Origin: Solea solea
Lineage: Eukaryota > Chordata > Actinopteri > Pleuronectiformes > Soleidae
Assembly (NCBI RefSeq): GCF_958295425.1
Contig: NC_081141.1
Span: 21,006,884-21,070,883 of the forward strand
Direction of reading: 5' to 3'
Length of the DNA: 64,000 nucleotides
Below, piece after piece: positions 1 to 12,100 of the stretch. Every line of letters starts with the position of its first letter. The first letter of the stretch is position 1. The notes beneath the pieces were generated by a model. It had not been told where the DNA came from. It did no database searches and saw nothing but the letters and a program-made list of their open reading frames with translations. Both the position numbers and the translations under genes were made by a program.

Positions 1-132
1 CCAATTAAATTCTAAACACTTGGAGTATGTGGCACTGATATTTGATTATATGCAGACATCTTATCCAGTAATATCTAACATTTCATGTCATATCATTGAA
101 AGTTTGTTATGAAGTTTGTGAAATCATTGCAG

Positions 133-3100
133 CAAACATGGGTTCTCTTATTGCCTGTGCCAGACAAAGAGGAAAGTGGGATTTCTTTAGTCGGACAAAA
201 CAGTTGGTTCTTATCAGCTGTTTAGAGGATTCTACAAATGAGGTAGAGCTTCTTTCACACCCCTCATACATTATATCCTTTCCATTGTTCTAAACGAAGT
301 TGAAGACAGAACAAACATGATCAAAAAAATGTATTTTCTCTTACAGATACGGGAGCTCTCAGCCGGGCTGTTGTTAAAATTTTTCCCGCCCAGTTTTCCA
401 GACGATATTGCAACAGTGCTGCTCCTGCGGACCAAACATCTTCTGTGCAGCCCTCGGGTGCAGGAGGCTCAGATGGGAGCACTGATGATGAAGGTCCTCC
501 TGCTGAAGTAAGCCCCGCCTCCTTCAGACCCTTGTTCATCGTGATTATGTCTGAAAAGGATCCTGCAGTTAACAATTGCTCTGTGTGTGTAGATCACAAG
601 ACCAGCCTGAAAACTGCAGACTGAACCCTGACAGCAGTGGAAGCATGGTCAGGTTCCTGGTGAAGCAGCTGGAGGAGCATTATCTCACAGCCAAGGCAGA
701 GATGATGCTAGCTGCCAGAACCAAGCCCATACATGGTGAGGCTGAGAGGATTCAGTGGCAGATGTTGAATTTACTCCCCATTGGTTTGTTTTTAAAAGCG
801 TAAAATATAGTACAAATAAATTAAAATAAAGTAAAAAAATAGTTTTGTTTTCATAAACATTTGTTAGTACTTACAAGCAAGGCCTTGTTTTATGGAGGCC
901 ACCATCTTGTGCCACCATGTTTCTACAGCAGCCTAAAACTCAAGTGTTGTACACGCTGGCGAGGCTGCAAACAGGTTGGAGTTTGACTGAAGACACAACA
1001 AATTATGTTACATCATTGTTTTTGTTCACAGAGACCAAATAGAAGCTGAAAAATAACATCAACAACATCAAAACTCACCTAAAGTTATGCACTGCAGAAT
1101 TAAAGCTGAACAAAGCAAAGGGAGGATGTCTCCGCTCACACAAACCTGATGCAAAAATCTGTTTAAAAAGGAGAAAACAAGAAAGTGAAAGAGAGAAAAG
1201 TGTTCTAAAAGAGTATATTCATCCTTTTTCGTTGTGTGAAGGCCACCAAGGTTTCCTGATGCACTTAGGAAAGGCAGGAGTTCTCCATTTGTTGCACTCT
1301 GCAGTCTCCACATTAGATGTCACTAATTCTTACACACTGGACCTTTAAGCCCGAGAGAACAGTTTTCACTTCTTTAAAGCCTGACATCATTTATTTCCAG
1401 GCGTCGTAAGTGCACTTCAGAGGTGTTTGGTCGAGGCAGCCGACCGTGTCTTTGACACACTTGACCGCAGTCTGATAACAGAGGTGCTGGACCTGCTGGA
1501 GAACATCTCTCTCCTGCTGCTGGGGGTTCTCTATGGAGGTCACAATACCTGTGCCACTGAAACAGGTAATGGAGCAACCTGCAGGAGCAATAGATATATA
1601 TCTATTGCATTTTATTTCAGGTATTTTGGTATAATTTTCAACTATTGTTCTTTTGGCCAAAAGTAATGTGCATGCTAAAATGTAAACGTTAAAGACAAAA
1701 ACAACAATAACAGCAGGAGACGTGGTTAGCAGCAGGAAGGAAACCGCTGAAAGTGTTTATGACTCCACATACTTTTATTTCCTCCCGATCTTGACTGTCT
1801 GCAGGCTGTTCAATACTCTGCTGCTAGACTTTTAACCCACACAAGCAAAAGAACACACATCATACCTGTTTTAGAATCTCTTCACTGGCTACCAGGTTAC
1901 TTTAGAATCCATTTTAACATTCAACAGGTTAGAGGCTACGAGTGCAAACCTTTTACATTACGCTGCTTAAATTGTGTTTATTCTTTTAAAAAGCAGATGA
2001 CGATCATGCTTTTTATATAGGCTTTTAGTTTAACAAGAGTTTTGTGTATTATTTTATCTGTGAAAGGTGTTATGTAACTTTACTTACAGTAAATTGTTCG
2101 TCCTGTAGAAGCCCCACCTTCTCTTTGTGATATGGGAAATGCCATCAGCTCGCTGATAGCCCAAACATCTGCAGGAGACCCTGTTGACGGAGAGGAGTGT
2201 GTCCTGCTGTCTGAAGATCACAGCCTTGTTCTCACCTGCTGCTGGGTTTCCCTCAAGGTCAAACACAACCACATGAGACACGTCATTCCATATTTAAACA
2301 TTTTAGGAAAATAGCAATAGCAATAGACATCTGACATTTACTTCAGTGTGTTTTCTGCTTGAATTGTGTGTTTTCTTGTTTATAGGAAATAGGAATCTTC
2401 TTAGGTTCTTTGGTGGAGAAAATCCTCTCAGAATCCAAACCCAGCAAAAGGCTCGTAGAAAAAGAGGATTTAGTCCAAGCATCAAAAATATTCAAGAATA
2501 TTCTCCTCAAATGCCGTCACTGGGTAAGTTTTATAAATCCTTCCGGAGACGTTGGGAGTCTGATGCTCCTCAGCAGCCATGTGCATTCTTTAAAGAACAA
2601 ACTTCTCTTCACCAGGGGGCGGTAGAGGGATGCTGTATAGGCTTCACCAAGTTCTGTGCCTCTCTGTTGAGCAGCAGCGATCAGGAGCTCAGAGAAATTC
2701 CAGCTCATATGCTGAAAGAAGTGAGTAAAGGTGTAAATGTGTGATTCCAAGAATCTGGGCCGCAAAAATAGTAAAGCACATTATTATTTCTTGATTAAAA
2801 TGTCAAATTATAGTTGTTTACTTTCGTTCATTCATGAACAGAAACATTAGTTTTAGTGGTTGAATTTTATGCTTGATTATTTTCTGACTTTTCAGAGAAG
2901 GCCAGTGAGCTGACTCAAATTTGGGTATAAAAAGTTGAATTCAGTTGTTATTTGCCAAATAAATAAACAAAAGCATTTTTAGTTTTAAACACATTTTTGT
3001 ACGATTTCTAAAATATTTATTTTTTAAAATTTCTTTTGAGAGGATGGATTGATGGATTGATGGACTCGTGTTATAGGGATTACAGGTTGTGCAGTGCCCT

Positions 3101-6100
3101 CGTTCCACGTCGGTGACTCGGCGCGCCGCAGGTTTGCCGATGCTCATCCTGTGCGTCGTGTCAGCAGAGGAGTCCAGTAAAGCCAGACCACTGTTGTCCC
3201 ACAGTATGCAAACCCTGCTGGACACGGCCAAAACGCCTCTGCCTGACAAGTGGGACCAAACGCTCGACCTTCCTCAGGTTTGTGTTTTTGTAAACAAAGA
3301 AACAGGTTTGAGAATATTGGTCAGACGCGATCACGTTATCTCCTCTGGTCTCTCACAGGTGTGTGCAGTTCACACTCTGCAGGCCCTCGTGCGCGGCTCA
3401 GGTCTGGGAGTCGCTGTCCTTCAGTTTGCTCCTGCTGTAGCCATCCTGTCCCTCACTCTGCTCAGCTCTCGCTGCTGGGCCATGAGGAACGCTGCACTGC
3501 AACTCTACAGTAAGAAGCAAGCACATTAAGAGCTTTTTATATCCTGTATGTTCACTGTGAATATTGATTTAGGACAAGGGATTACTCATCAATAGAATAT
3601 AATAGCCTTTACCAGTGTATACGCAGTAATAAAACAAAATTGGTGGAGCAACTCCCATCAGTGCACTTAAAAATACAATTCAGTTGTAATAAGTAGTAAA
3701 AGTAATACAAGAAGTAGTGACAAATACAGGCACATCAATATGTGCCTGTATTTGTCACATACTGTTAGTGATTTTCTGTCCAATCTGCCCAGTATGGATT
3801 ATTTGTTTAACTGTTTAATCCAAAATGGCTGGAAAGCTGCTGATCAAACACTAATTGTAGGTGCTGTAACCTGTGAATCTGATTTGTATTTATCAACATA
3901 CAGTATTATTATAATCATCCTACCTTGTCTCCCCTACTCACCCCTAACATACAGCAGCCCGATGATCAAATAAATAAGTTATACAGTGAAATACATGAAT
4001 AAATGTGAAATAATTATTTGAGGAAAAAGGGTTAATTAACCAAAGCGATGGTTGCTGTGTTTGAGTGAGACTTCTTCAAAACAGTTGCTTCATTAGTAGT
4101 AATCAATATTCAAAAATATTCTCTGCACGTTCATAGACTTGATACGACACTGATTGAAAGTCGCATTCCCAGGTTCTCTGTGCTCGCGAATGCTCGGCCA
4201 GCGACCCAGCAGTGAAGACAGTGGTCCCACCCAGCACGCCATGTCCCCTCCCGCCTTCTTTTTCCACTACCCTGCTCTCCAGTCTTTCCTCCTCGGTGAG
4301 CTAAAGGAAGCGGCACAAGACCTCGAGGGGCGACCCGATGAGGCCAAGCTCCACCTCCAACCTTCCCTCTACCCCGTCCTCACTCTGTTGGCCCAACTCC
4401 AGCCTGGCGTCCAAGACTCCACAGAGTGATTACTCTTTACTTATCACTACACAGTTTAAAGTCAGGTTAAAGCTGCAGTCTGGATCTTTATGTTTTAATG
4501 TTGATGTTAAAATTATATATATATTAGTCTTCCTCTGTTCTTTATGAAAAGAAACGGGGCTCTGTCAGACAGTACTATCAGACCTGACTGTGGGAGCGCT
4601 TGTGTTTATACACCTGCAGGGGTGGGCGGGGGACAATAAGCATTTATCCCGTAAAACTGCTCAAAGACCGTATTTTTTGCGCATTAGATTTTGTCTGAAA
4701 GTTTTTTTGGGCACTTCTTCAGTCATCAGAGCTAAAACTACGCTTTTTTTTTTTTTGCCTTATTGTTGTGATGACTTTAAATGAATCTTCTTTTCTTTTC
4801 AGAACATTGTCAGACTTCCTGCCTCCTTTACTCCAGCTGTCTGACAGTTCTATATACAGTGTGAGAGTGATGGCCTGTAAGGCTTTGGTTGCCATGACTC
4901 CCCCCTCGGAGTACATGAACATCCTCTTCAAACTCACGGCTCAGCTGCCCGGTCGACAGCAGCGCTGCTCTCACAACCGGCTCCACGGGCAGCTGCTGCA
5001 GATCAAAGCCATTCTAGAGAGAAGTTTAACGCTAACCACAGACAGGTGAGCTGTAAAAGAAGCTCTATATTCATTCATTAAACATTTCCCTGGTTATTCG
5101 TTCACCTGACACCATCAGGCTCCTAAATCCCTGCTGTGTTTGTGTTCTCAGAGGCCTCTCATCTGCCCTGACTGAGGTGCTGAGCAAGGTGGACGCGTCG
5201 CTGTGGCTGGTGACTGAAGCTCAACGTTGCCCTCTAGTGAGAGCAGTCTACCTAGAAGTGGTAGAGTTGCTAAGAGGATACTGCTGCGAGACCTTCCTGT
5301 CAAAGCTCAGTGACACGCTCATGCATGACCTTCACGTTCCTCAAACGGGGCTTCAGGTGCGTAACCGTGCACAAATAAAATTTGACTTAAGGTTTGGTTC
5401 TCATTCAACTTCCGCAGTTTCTCTGGGCATATCCATGTCACATCACACTTCCAAAACACTTTTTTTAGAATGCAGCAACAACTTTCAATGTGTCAGTCAG
5501 CGAAGCAGGTCAAACTGGTTTCTTTGCCCACTGAGAAGTGAAATAAGGTTTGAACCCCCCCAGCATCCAGATAATGCAATCAGTTGCTGAAGGAGAGGAA
5601 GTCACAGACAAAACAAGCTTTTTCTATTTTTAGATTTTTGTTATTATTACTATTTTTTGTTGTCAGCAGCACCCAGGCTTTGCATACCTAGTTACAATGA
5701 GCATGACAAGAGAGTGACCTTCAAGTGCTTTGGTTAAAAAACACCTCTGGCTTCTTCCATGTAGTTTTTTTTTTTCTTCTTTTTTTACACGTGTTTTCTG
5801 TTTTCTGAATGTCAGGATGTTTTTTGGCCTTGATTTGCAACATCACATTCCTGCCTTCTTATTAGATACAGTAATTGTGGTGAAAGTTCCCCTTCAAGGT
5901 CTGAAAGAAACACATTTGACTACATTATACTTCTGCTTTACCTTAAAAGACAGTTTGAGCAGTTAAGTTTGAAAAACCAGAAAGCTTGTTTTAATTGTTA
6001 AAAAAACCCATTAAAACTGATTCATTGATTATTAAAACAGTCGATGATTCATTTAGGAATCAATTAATTATCCTTTAATCAAATAATCGTTGCAGCCCTA

Positions 6101-9100
6101 GTACTTTACCTCAGCAAGGAAACTTTAGTGAAAAAATAATAATTGCAAATCAAATCAAAAAAATCTCCCAAGTCATTCAGCCCCACTGTTACTCTCTCCA
6201 CTCTAATTAAATAATGATTATAAGATACCATTAGTTTAGATTAATGCTCTGCTTGTATTAAATAGAGAGTCAGTGTCATATTTGTTGTTCCTTTTGAATT
6301 ACACAGATCTGACAGAATAGTATAATGACTAAACCTACTGGTTGTGAATGTGAACAGCACAGCCGCAGCTTTTCTGTCTGGCTGTGGTGATTAAATTATT
6401 CACCTGGTGGTTATATCTATTTAGGTGCTGTGGGTATAGTTACAGCAGCTTTATCACTCCTTTCTTTACATGTCTGTCAGGGGATTATTGATTATTAATC
6501 TCAGGAACACGCACATGCCCCAGCTTATATTTTTACTTAACCAGTGAGGCCATATCTGTATGTTTACCTATTTGTAGGATTACTCAACAACTCCTGAACT
6601 GGTTTTCATGAATTTTTTATGATCCAAGAAAAGTGTAAATGTAGAAGTTGATCTCATTTATTGAATGAAAGGTTCTTTATCAGAGGTTTATGCTCAAGGA
6701 GCACCTTCTAGCTTTTAATGTTTAATCTTTGTCATCTCCACAGGTTGGTTTGTCGTCCTTTCGTCAACGGGCCATTAACTTTCTATGTGCCGATCTGAAG
6801 TTGGCGTGCCAAATTTGGAGCGGCTTCTTGGCAGCGAGCCCTGACCTGAAGCTCTCACTGGTTACGTGGGTGGTGGATGGGCCGGGTTTACAGCAGAACA
6901 GCCTGAGAGAGTTGATCCAGAACGTGCTGCAGGTAAGACTGCCTATATTTATTGAACAATACTGCCCTCACAATTTCCGGTGGTATTGCTCTGTTTCGTC
7001 TGATGAAATGAATGCAAAGTATGTACAAAATGCTCTCAGTAGAGCAGCTCCCGGAAATAAACTGAACTGTACTGATTGACCAGAAATTTTAGGGCATATT
7101 CTAAGAGGTGAGTGCCAGGGTTCAAATTGTGACAGAAGAGACCAGGAGACCTTGAATCTTTGGATATATTTTTATTTTTATCCTTTGTTCGTCTTGTTTT
7201 GCTGTTTCACAGCAGTTGGCGTCCTCCTCCTTGTGGCGTATGTAAGCCAGTGCAGTGTTTCATTGTTCAAGTCAATAAGACCAGGATCGTCTTTGCGGAC
7301 AAACATGATAATAAACATGTTTATTGGCAATGGGACTGGCCAAGGTAAACCTTGGGACTTTCAAGATGTTCTTATTGTGCACGTGGGTCTCCTGCAATAG
7401 GATCATGGTCATGTTGTTTTTGCTATTTTCTCAAGGATGTTGGTCTTGGCGGTGGTGAGGCCTTCTACGTTGAACTGTTACATAACTGCATCCTTCTCCA
7501 CCTTTTTTGTATTTGCTTTCAATTCACGTCTTCTCTTTTTGCAGATACTGGTTTATCATAGTTTGCACACTGTTTGCACTCTGCAGAAATGCAGAAATTG
7601 GAGCAAAATGGGTGTGTGCTCCTGTGCCACTCACACGCCCTTTTGTGTTGGGCTTGCTCTTGACTTTGTCCTGAGCTCTAAAAGTTACCTTAGCATGATA
7701 TAGGAGAACAGTCTCACAATGGCAAACACAATGCATTGAGGCGACAGTGAACATTGATGCTGTGTTCACACCAGACGCAATTTGTCTTGCAACATACAAA
7801 CGACAAAATCAATGTACAGACGCAAGTAGATGCACATTTTGCGTCAAGTTGAAAATGTTTAACTTTGGCGTTGATATGATGATGTGATGACCAATCAGCG
7901 TTGAGATTCTCCAGATTACGTTAGTACTCGCCAGACTCTCCTTCCAGTTTATCCAGTAATACCTTTTCATGACGAGCAGCTAATTTGATGACTTGCTAGC
8001 TCGTAAGCTTCTGAAGTTAGCGCTGAAACTCGCCAAGTTGTGTCCGGCTCCAGGTGGTGTTTTGAAACCACACACAACGGTGGTACATTCCCTTCCACAA
8101 GAGATGGAGTGCAACAATGCATCTGATATTAGCCATGATTGATGGTGAAAACAAATGAAATGCTTCTGTCTTCTCTTACGACCAAATCGGTTTACTTCCG
8201 GAATTGCACTAAAATGATCCCACGTTTGGTGTGAACGCAACATACTGTAACTCCACGCCTGAGTGGACAAGGCTCCTTATCTGCAGCTCCTCTCAGTTCT
8301 TTTAAAGAGACTGCTGAATTTTATCCACCATGATTTCTTCTGTAACTTCGTAACCCTGTTTTCAAGAGCCATCACTTTGTCCATCATTTTTTCTGAACGT
8401 GTTGTTATCCCACATTCTGTGGTTTCAAGGGCTGTCCGACTTGTGTCAAGAGAATCCTGCAGACTGGACAATTCACCCTTCCACCCAAGTCTTTCTTTCT
8501 TTCCCTCTGCTTTTACGTGAAGCAATGCTGCCTTGAGTTGCGAGGTTTCCTGGATTTGTTGAGTCAGGAGACATAACTTTTCCAGCGCCCTCTCACAGTG
8601 GGATTTCTTTATCCTGTTTTGGACCCGGGCCACTGCAGTTGTGATTTTGGAGGTTTCCTCAGTATCCCTGGCTAGACGTGTCTCAACGTCCATTGTCTTC
8701 TCTGTCTCAGCATTCACAGCTTCATTGAGTTCAATGATCTTCTGGTCGGCATTTACCACCAGCTTCTTCACTGCAGACAGTTCAACGATAAGGCTTGCTC
8801 TCTTCTCACTTGCAGATTTTAAATTGGATCTCAGGCTCTCAAGCTCTTTGCTCAGGTCACAGTTTTGCTGCGCCTTATCAGAGAGCCTCATCTGCTTCTT
8901 CTGCAGGAGTCGAATCAACTCTAATTTTGGCTTCTCACAGAGGCCCTGTTTTGTCAAATAATTCTCCCCTGCAGAGGCAGCCGTCTCTGTCCCTGCACAC
9001 TGTCTCCCTGTCCTCCAGACAATTTGGTCTTCAGCTTCCTCTTTCTTCAGAAGAGCAACAGTTTTTTTCTTAACTGCTGGCTTTGTCACTACCAGCTTGT

Positions 9101-12100
9101 TAATTTCTTTGTCAAGCTTTGTCTGATTTTGAACTATGTTCAAAAGAATAGAATTTCTCTCAATGATTACATTTTTATCTGCAGCAACATTTCTGTTAGT
9201 CCTTGAATTTCTATCCACGAAGGCAAGATTTCTGTTTGTGCTGGGATTTCTGTCCACGTCAGCGTTTGCGTTTGTGTTTGTGCCGGCATTGGTATCTACA
9301 TCGACATTTATGTTCCTGCTGGGATTTCTTTCCAAGGCAACGCTTCTGTTTATGCTGGGATTTCTTTTCATGCTTAATGTTCTATCCACACTGGCACCTG
9401 TATCCGCTCTGACATTTGTGTTCACAACAAGATCTGTACTGGTGGTGGGATTTGTGCTACAACAGAATTCCTCTTTCTCCAAATGTGCTGGAGTTTCACA
9501 CATTTCTGAGCACAGGACGTTCTGGTTGGTTTCGGGCCTAACCAAAACCAATCCAAACGAAAAGTTAGCTAAAGGAATGTAAGACTTCTTTTGATTCTTG
9601 ATCTTTGGTCTTTCATTTGGGGCCTGTTTTAATGTCTGTCTCTGCAGTGAAGGGTACTCGGTATCATCCAGCTTCGGGGGGAGTTCATCCTCTTTCTCAA
9701 GCTCTGTTTTCCATGGGTGGGTTTTTGGAACCTCTGCAAGTTCAACCTCACTTGGTGCAACCTGCTTGTCAGGTTCTTCATTGACCTCTCGTCTTCCTTT
9801 CCTTCCTCTCCTCCCTCTTCTTTTTTCTTGTTTTGCTGTAGTTGCCATCTGTGATGTTGTATTGTTGCCTCCTTTTCTCCTCTCCTTAGCTCCGTCTCTC
9901 ACACCCGCATCAAGCTTTCTATCCATCGTGATATTATTCATGCAGCGTTTTTGGCTTGTGCTAAATTTTTTATTCATGTTGATTTGGGCTTGAGCTTAAA
10001 TGTCTGTTTATGTTAATTTAGGTTTATGATACAATTTCTATGCATGTTGAGACTTTGGCTCGTGCTGAAATTTCTTCTCACGTTGAGATTTCAGCTTCAC
10101 CTATTTAGCCGAGATTTCGGCTTGGGCTAAAACGTCATGTTGAGATTATCTTCTCAAGCCTCCGTGGGCAGGCAGTGACATCAAAAACATGAAAGGTATT
10201 TATTCCAAGGTATCAGCAACAGTGTCATCAGTTCAGAACTACAGGAAGTGATGTCATCATGAAGCTCTTCCTGAGGTTTCTCCCAATCTTTTCCCCTGTA
10301 AAAAGTTTTTTGAGGAGTTTTTCCTCACTCAATGTGAGGGTCTAAGCACAGAGGGCGTTGATGTTGGACTATATAAATAAAATTGAATTGAAAAAAATTG
10401 AAATGATTCTCTGTACATTCAGTCAAACCTCGAGGAGGCATTGTTGTGCCACAGCATGGGATACCGCAGGACCTTCCTCACAGCCCTGATACAAGTGATG
10501 ACCGGAGGTGACTCGTCTTTACTTCAACATCATCCTCAGTCAGACTCACTACAGACATCGGTCTTGCCTGAGTGTCTGGATATATTGCTTGGTGACCTGG
10601 AGGACCAGCATGGTGGGCCAGAGTTTCTGTCCCAGGCTCTCTGTGTTGCTAGTCTGCTGCTGCCCCAGTGGTCAGATTCAAGGTTTAAACTCTTTTTGTT
10701 TTATTTTCTTCATAATGCATACTGCTACACTTGTACCTGCAAATCAGACTTTTATGCATCTTTGTATAAACTTAGCCCAAAGATGTCCATGGTCCTGCGC
10801 TGGTGTAGCATCTTGGAGCGTCACCGGTGCCCAGATGCTCCTGAAGAGCTCAGGATGGCGACTGCTGAAGCTCTGTGTGCAGCCGGAGTTCCACTTATGA
10901 GCCACAATCTGAGAAAATCTGCCATCATGATTAGGTATCTACTGGATTTAAGACATTCGTTGTCAAACATATAAGTAAAAACATTTAATGATGGGACAGA
11001 AAGTGAAAAAAATGTAATCTTTCTGGTTTAGGCTGATCAACACAGGTCTTTACCTGCTGCAGGACCAAAGCCAGCAGGTGAGGATGAAAACTGCTCGTTT
11101 CACCTCCATGGTGCACCATGCGAGAGCAGAGGACAGGCGGGGCAGCGTCTACCACATGCAGGTCAACCAGGCTCTGCCGTTTCTGCTGGACCTTCTGCTG
11201 GAGGAATGTGTTGATGCTCCTGGTGCACTGGAGGTGCTGCTGTGTCACCTGCCTCAGCACGACCTCAGCTTAGTGCTGAGAGAAGCCACAGAGAACGGGT
11301 TCGTGTGAGACACCTTAAGCTACACACCCTCATTGGCTGGGCATTGTTTTACTGTTATTATTCCTCTCTCGTTTCAGATGTTCCAGTTTGTATGAGCAGG
11401 ATGAAGCCAATGTGTTTGCAGAGCCTGCTGTGATGTCGGCCCTCGTGCTGCCCTACCTGCTGCAGACGGCTGACAAATACTCAGAGTCCGCTGCTTTGGC
11501 TCAGAGTCTGAGTACATGGGCAGAGCAGAGCGCTGCACAGGTGTCACACTGCCTTGAAGTGTGCAAAGAACTCCAGCCAGGTACCACATTTGCTTGTCCT
11601 TAAGAAGTTGCTTGACACATTTCTAAGTGGAATCCAAAAGTTGCTGAAGCAGTAGCAACTGGACTTGAAGGTTTCTTTTTTTAACCAAAGCTCAAAGTAA
11701 CTCAAGTAACTCCTAACAAGTTTTAGGCTATGCCAAGGTGCTACTGATTCAATGACATTTGGAGAACTATGACTTGGATTAATGACATTAATGAAATCTA
11801 ATTGGATTAATCAAAATGTCAATTGTTTTTCTCTCTCAAGCTGAGACATTGACCCAGGCCTGGCTGTCTCTCCTCGTGGACCCCCGTTTCCACAGCACAC
11901 TGTGTGTCCTGTTCACCAGGGCTGCCTTCCTCCTTCGACTGCTGAAGAATTCCGATGATTTACGACACCTGTGTGATCCGTCTTCCCTACAGAAGCAATT
12001 ACAGGACGTTTTACATCAGCTCAGACACAACGGTGTCCACTTTCCCTCTGCCTTAACAGCTGCTCTGGCTGGAGAGCTGCCATGTGAGAGAGGGGACACT

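Noticed and set aside
8641..9993. Plus-strand open frames of 106, 148 and 131 codons opposite the nested ORF
   Set aside because: They are antisense shadows of the long minus-strand frame, with low-complexity Phe/Leu/Ser composition and no independent start or family signal.
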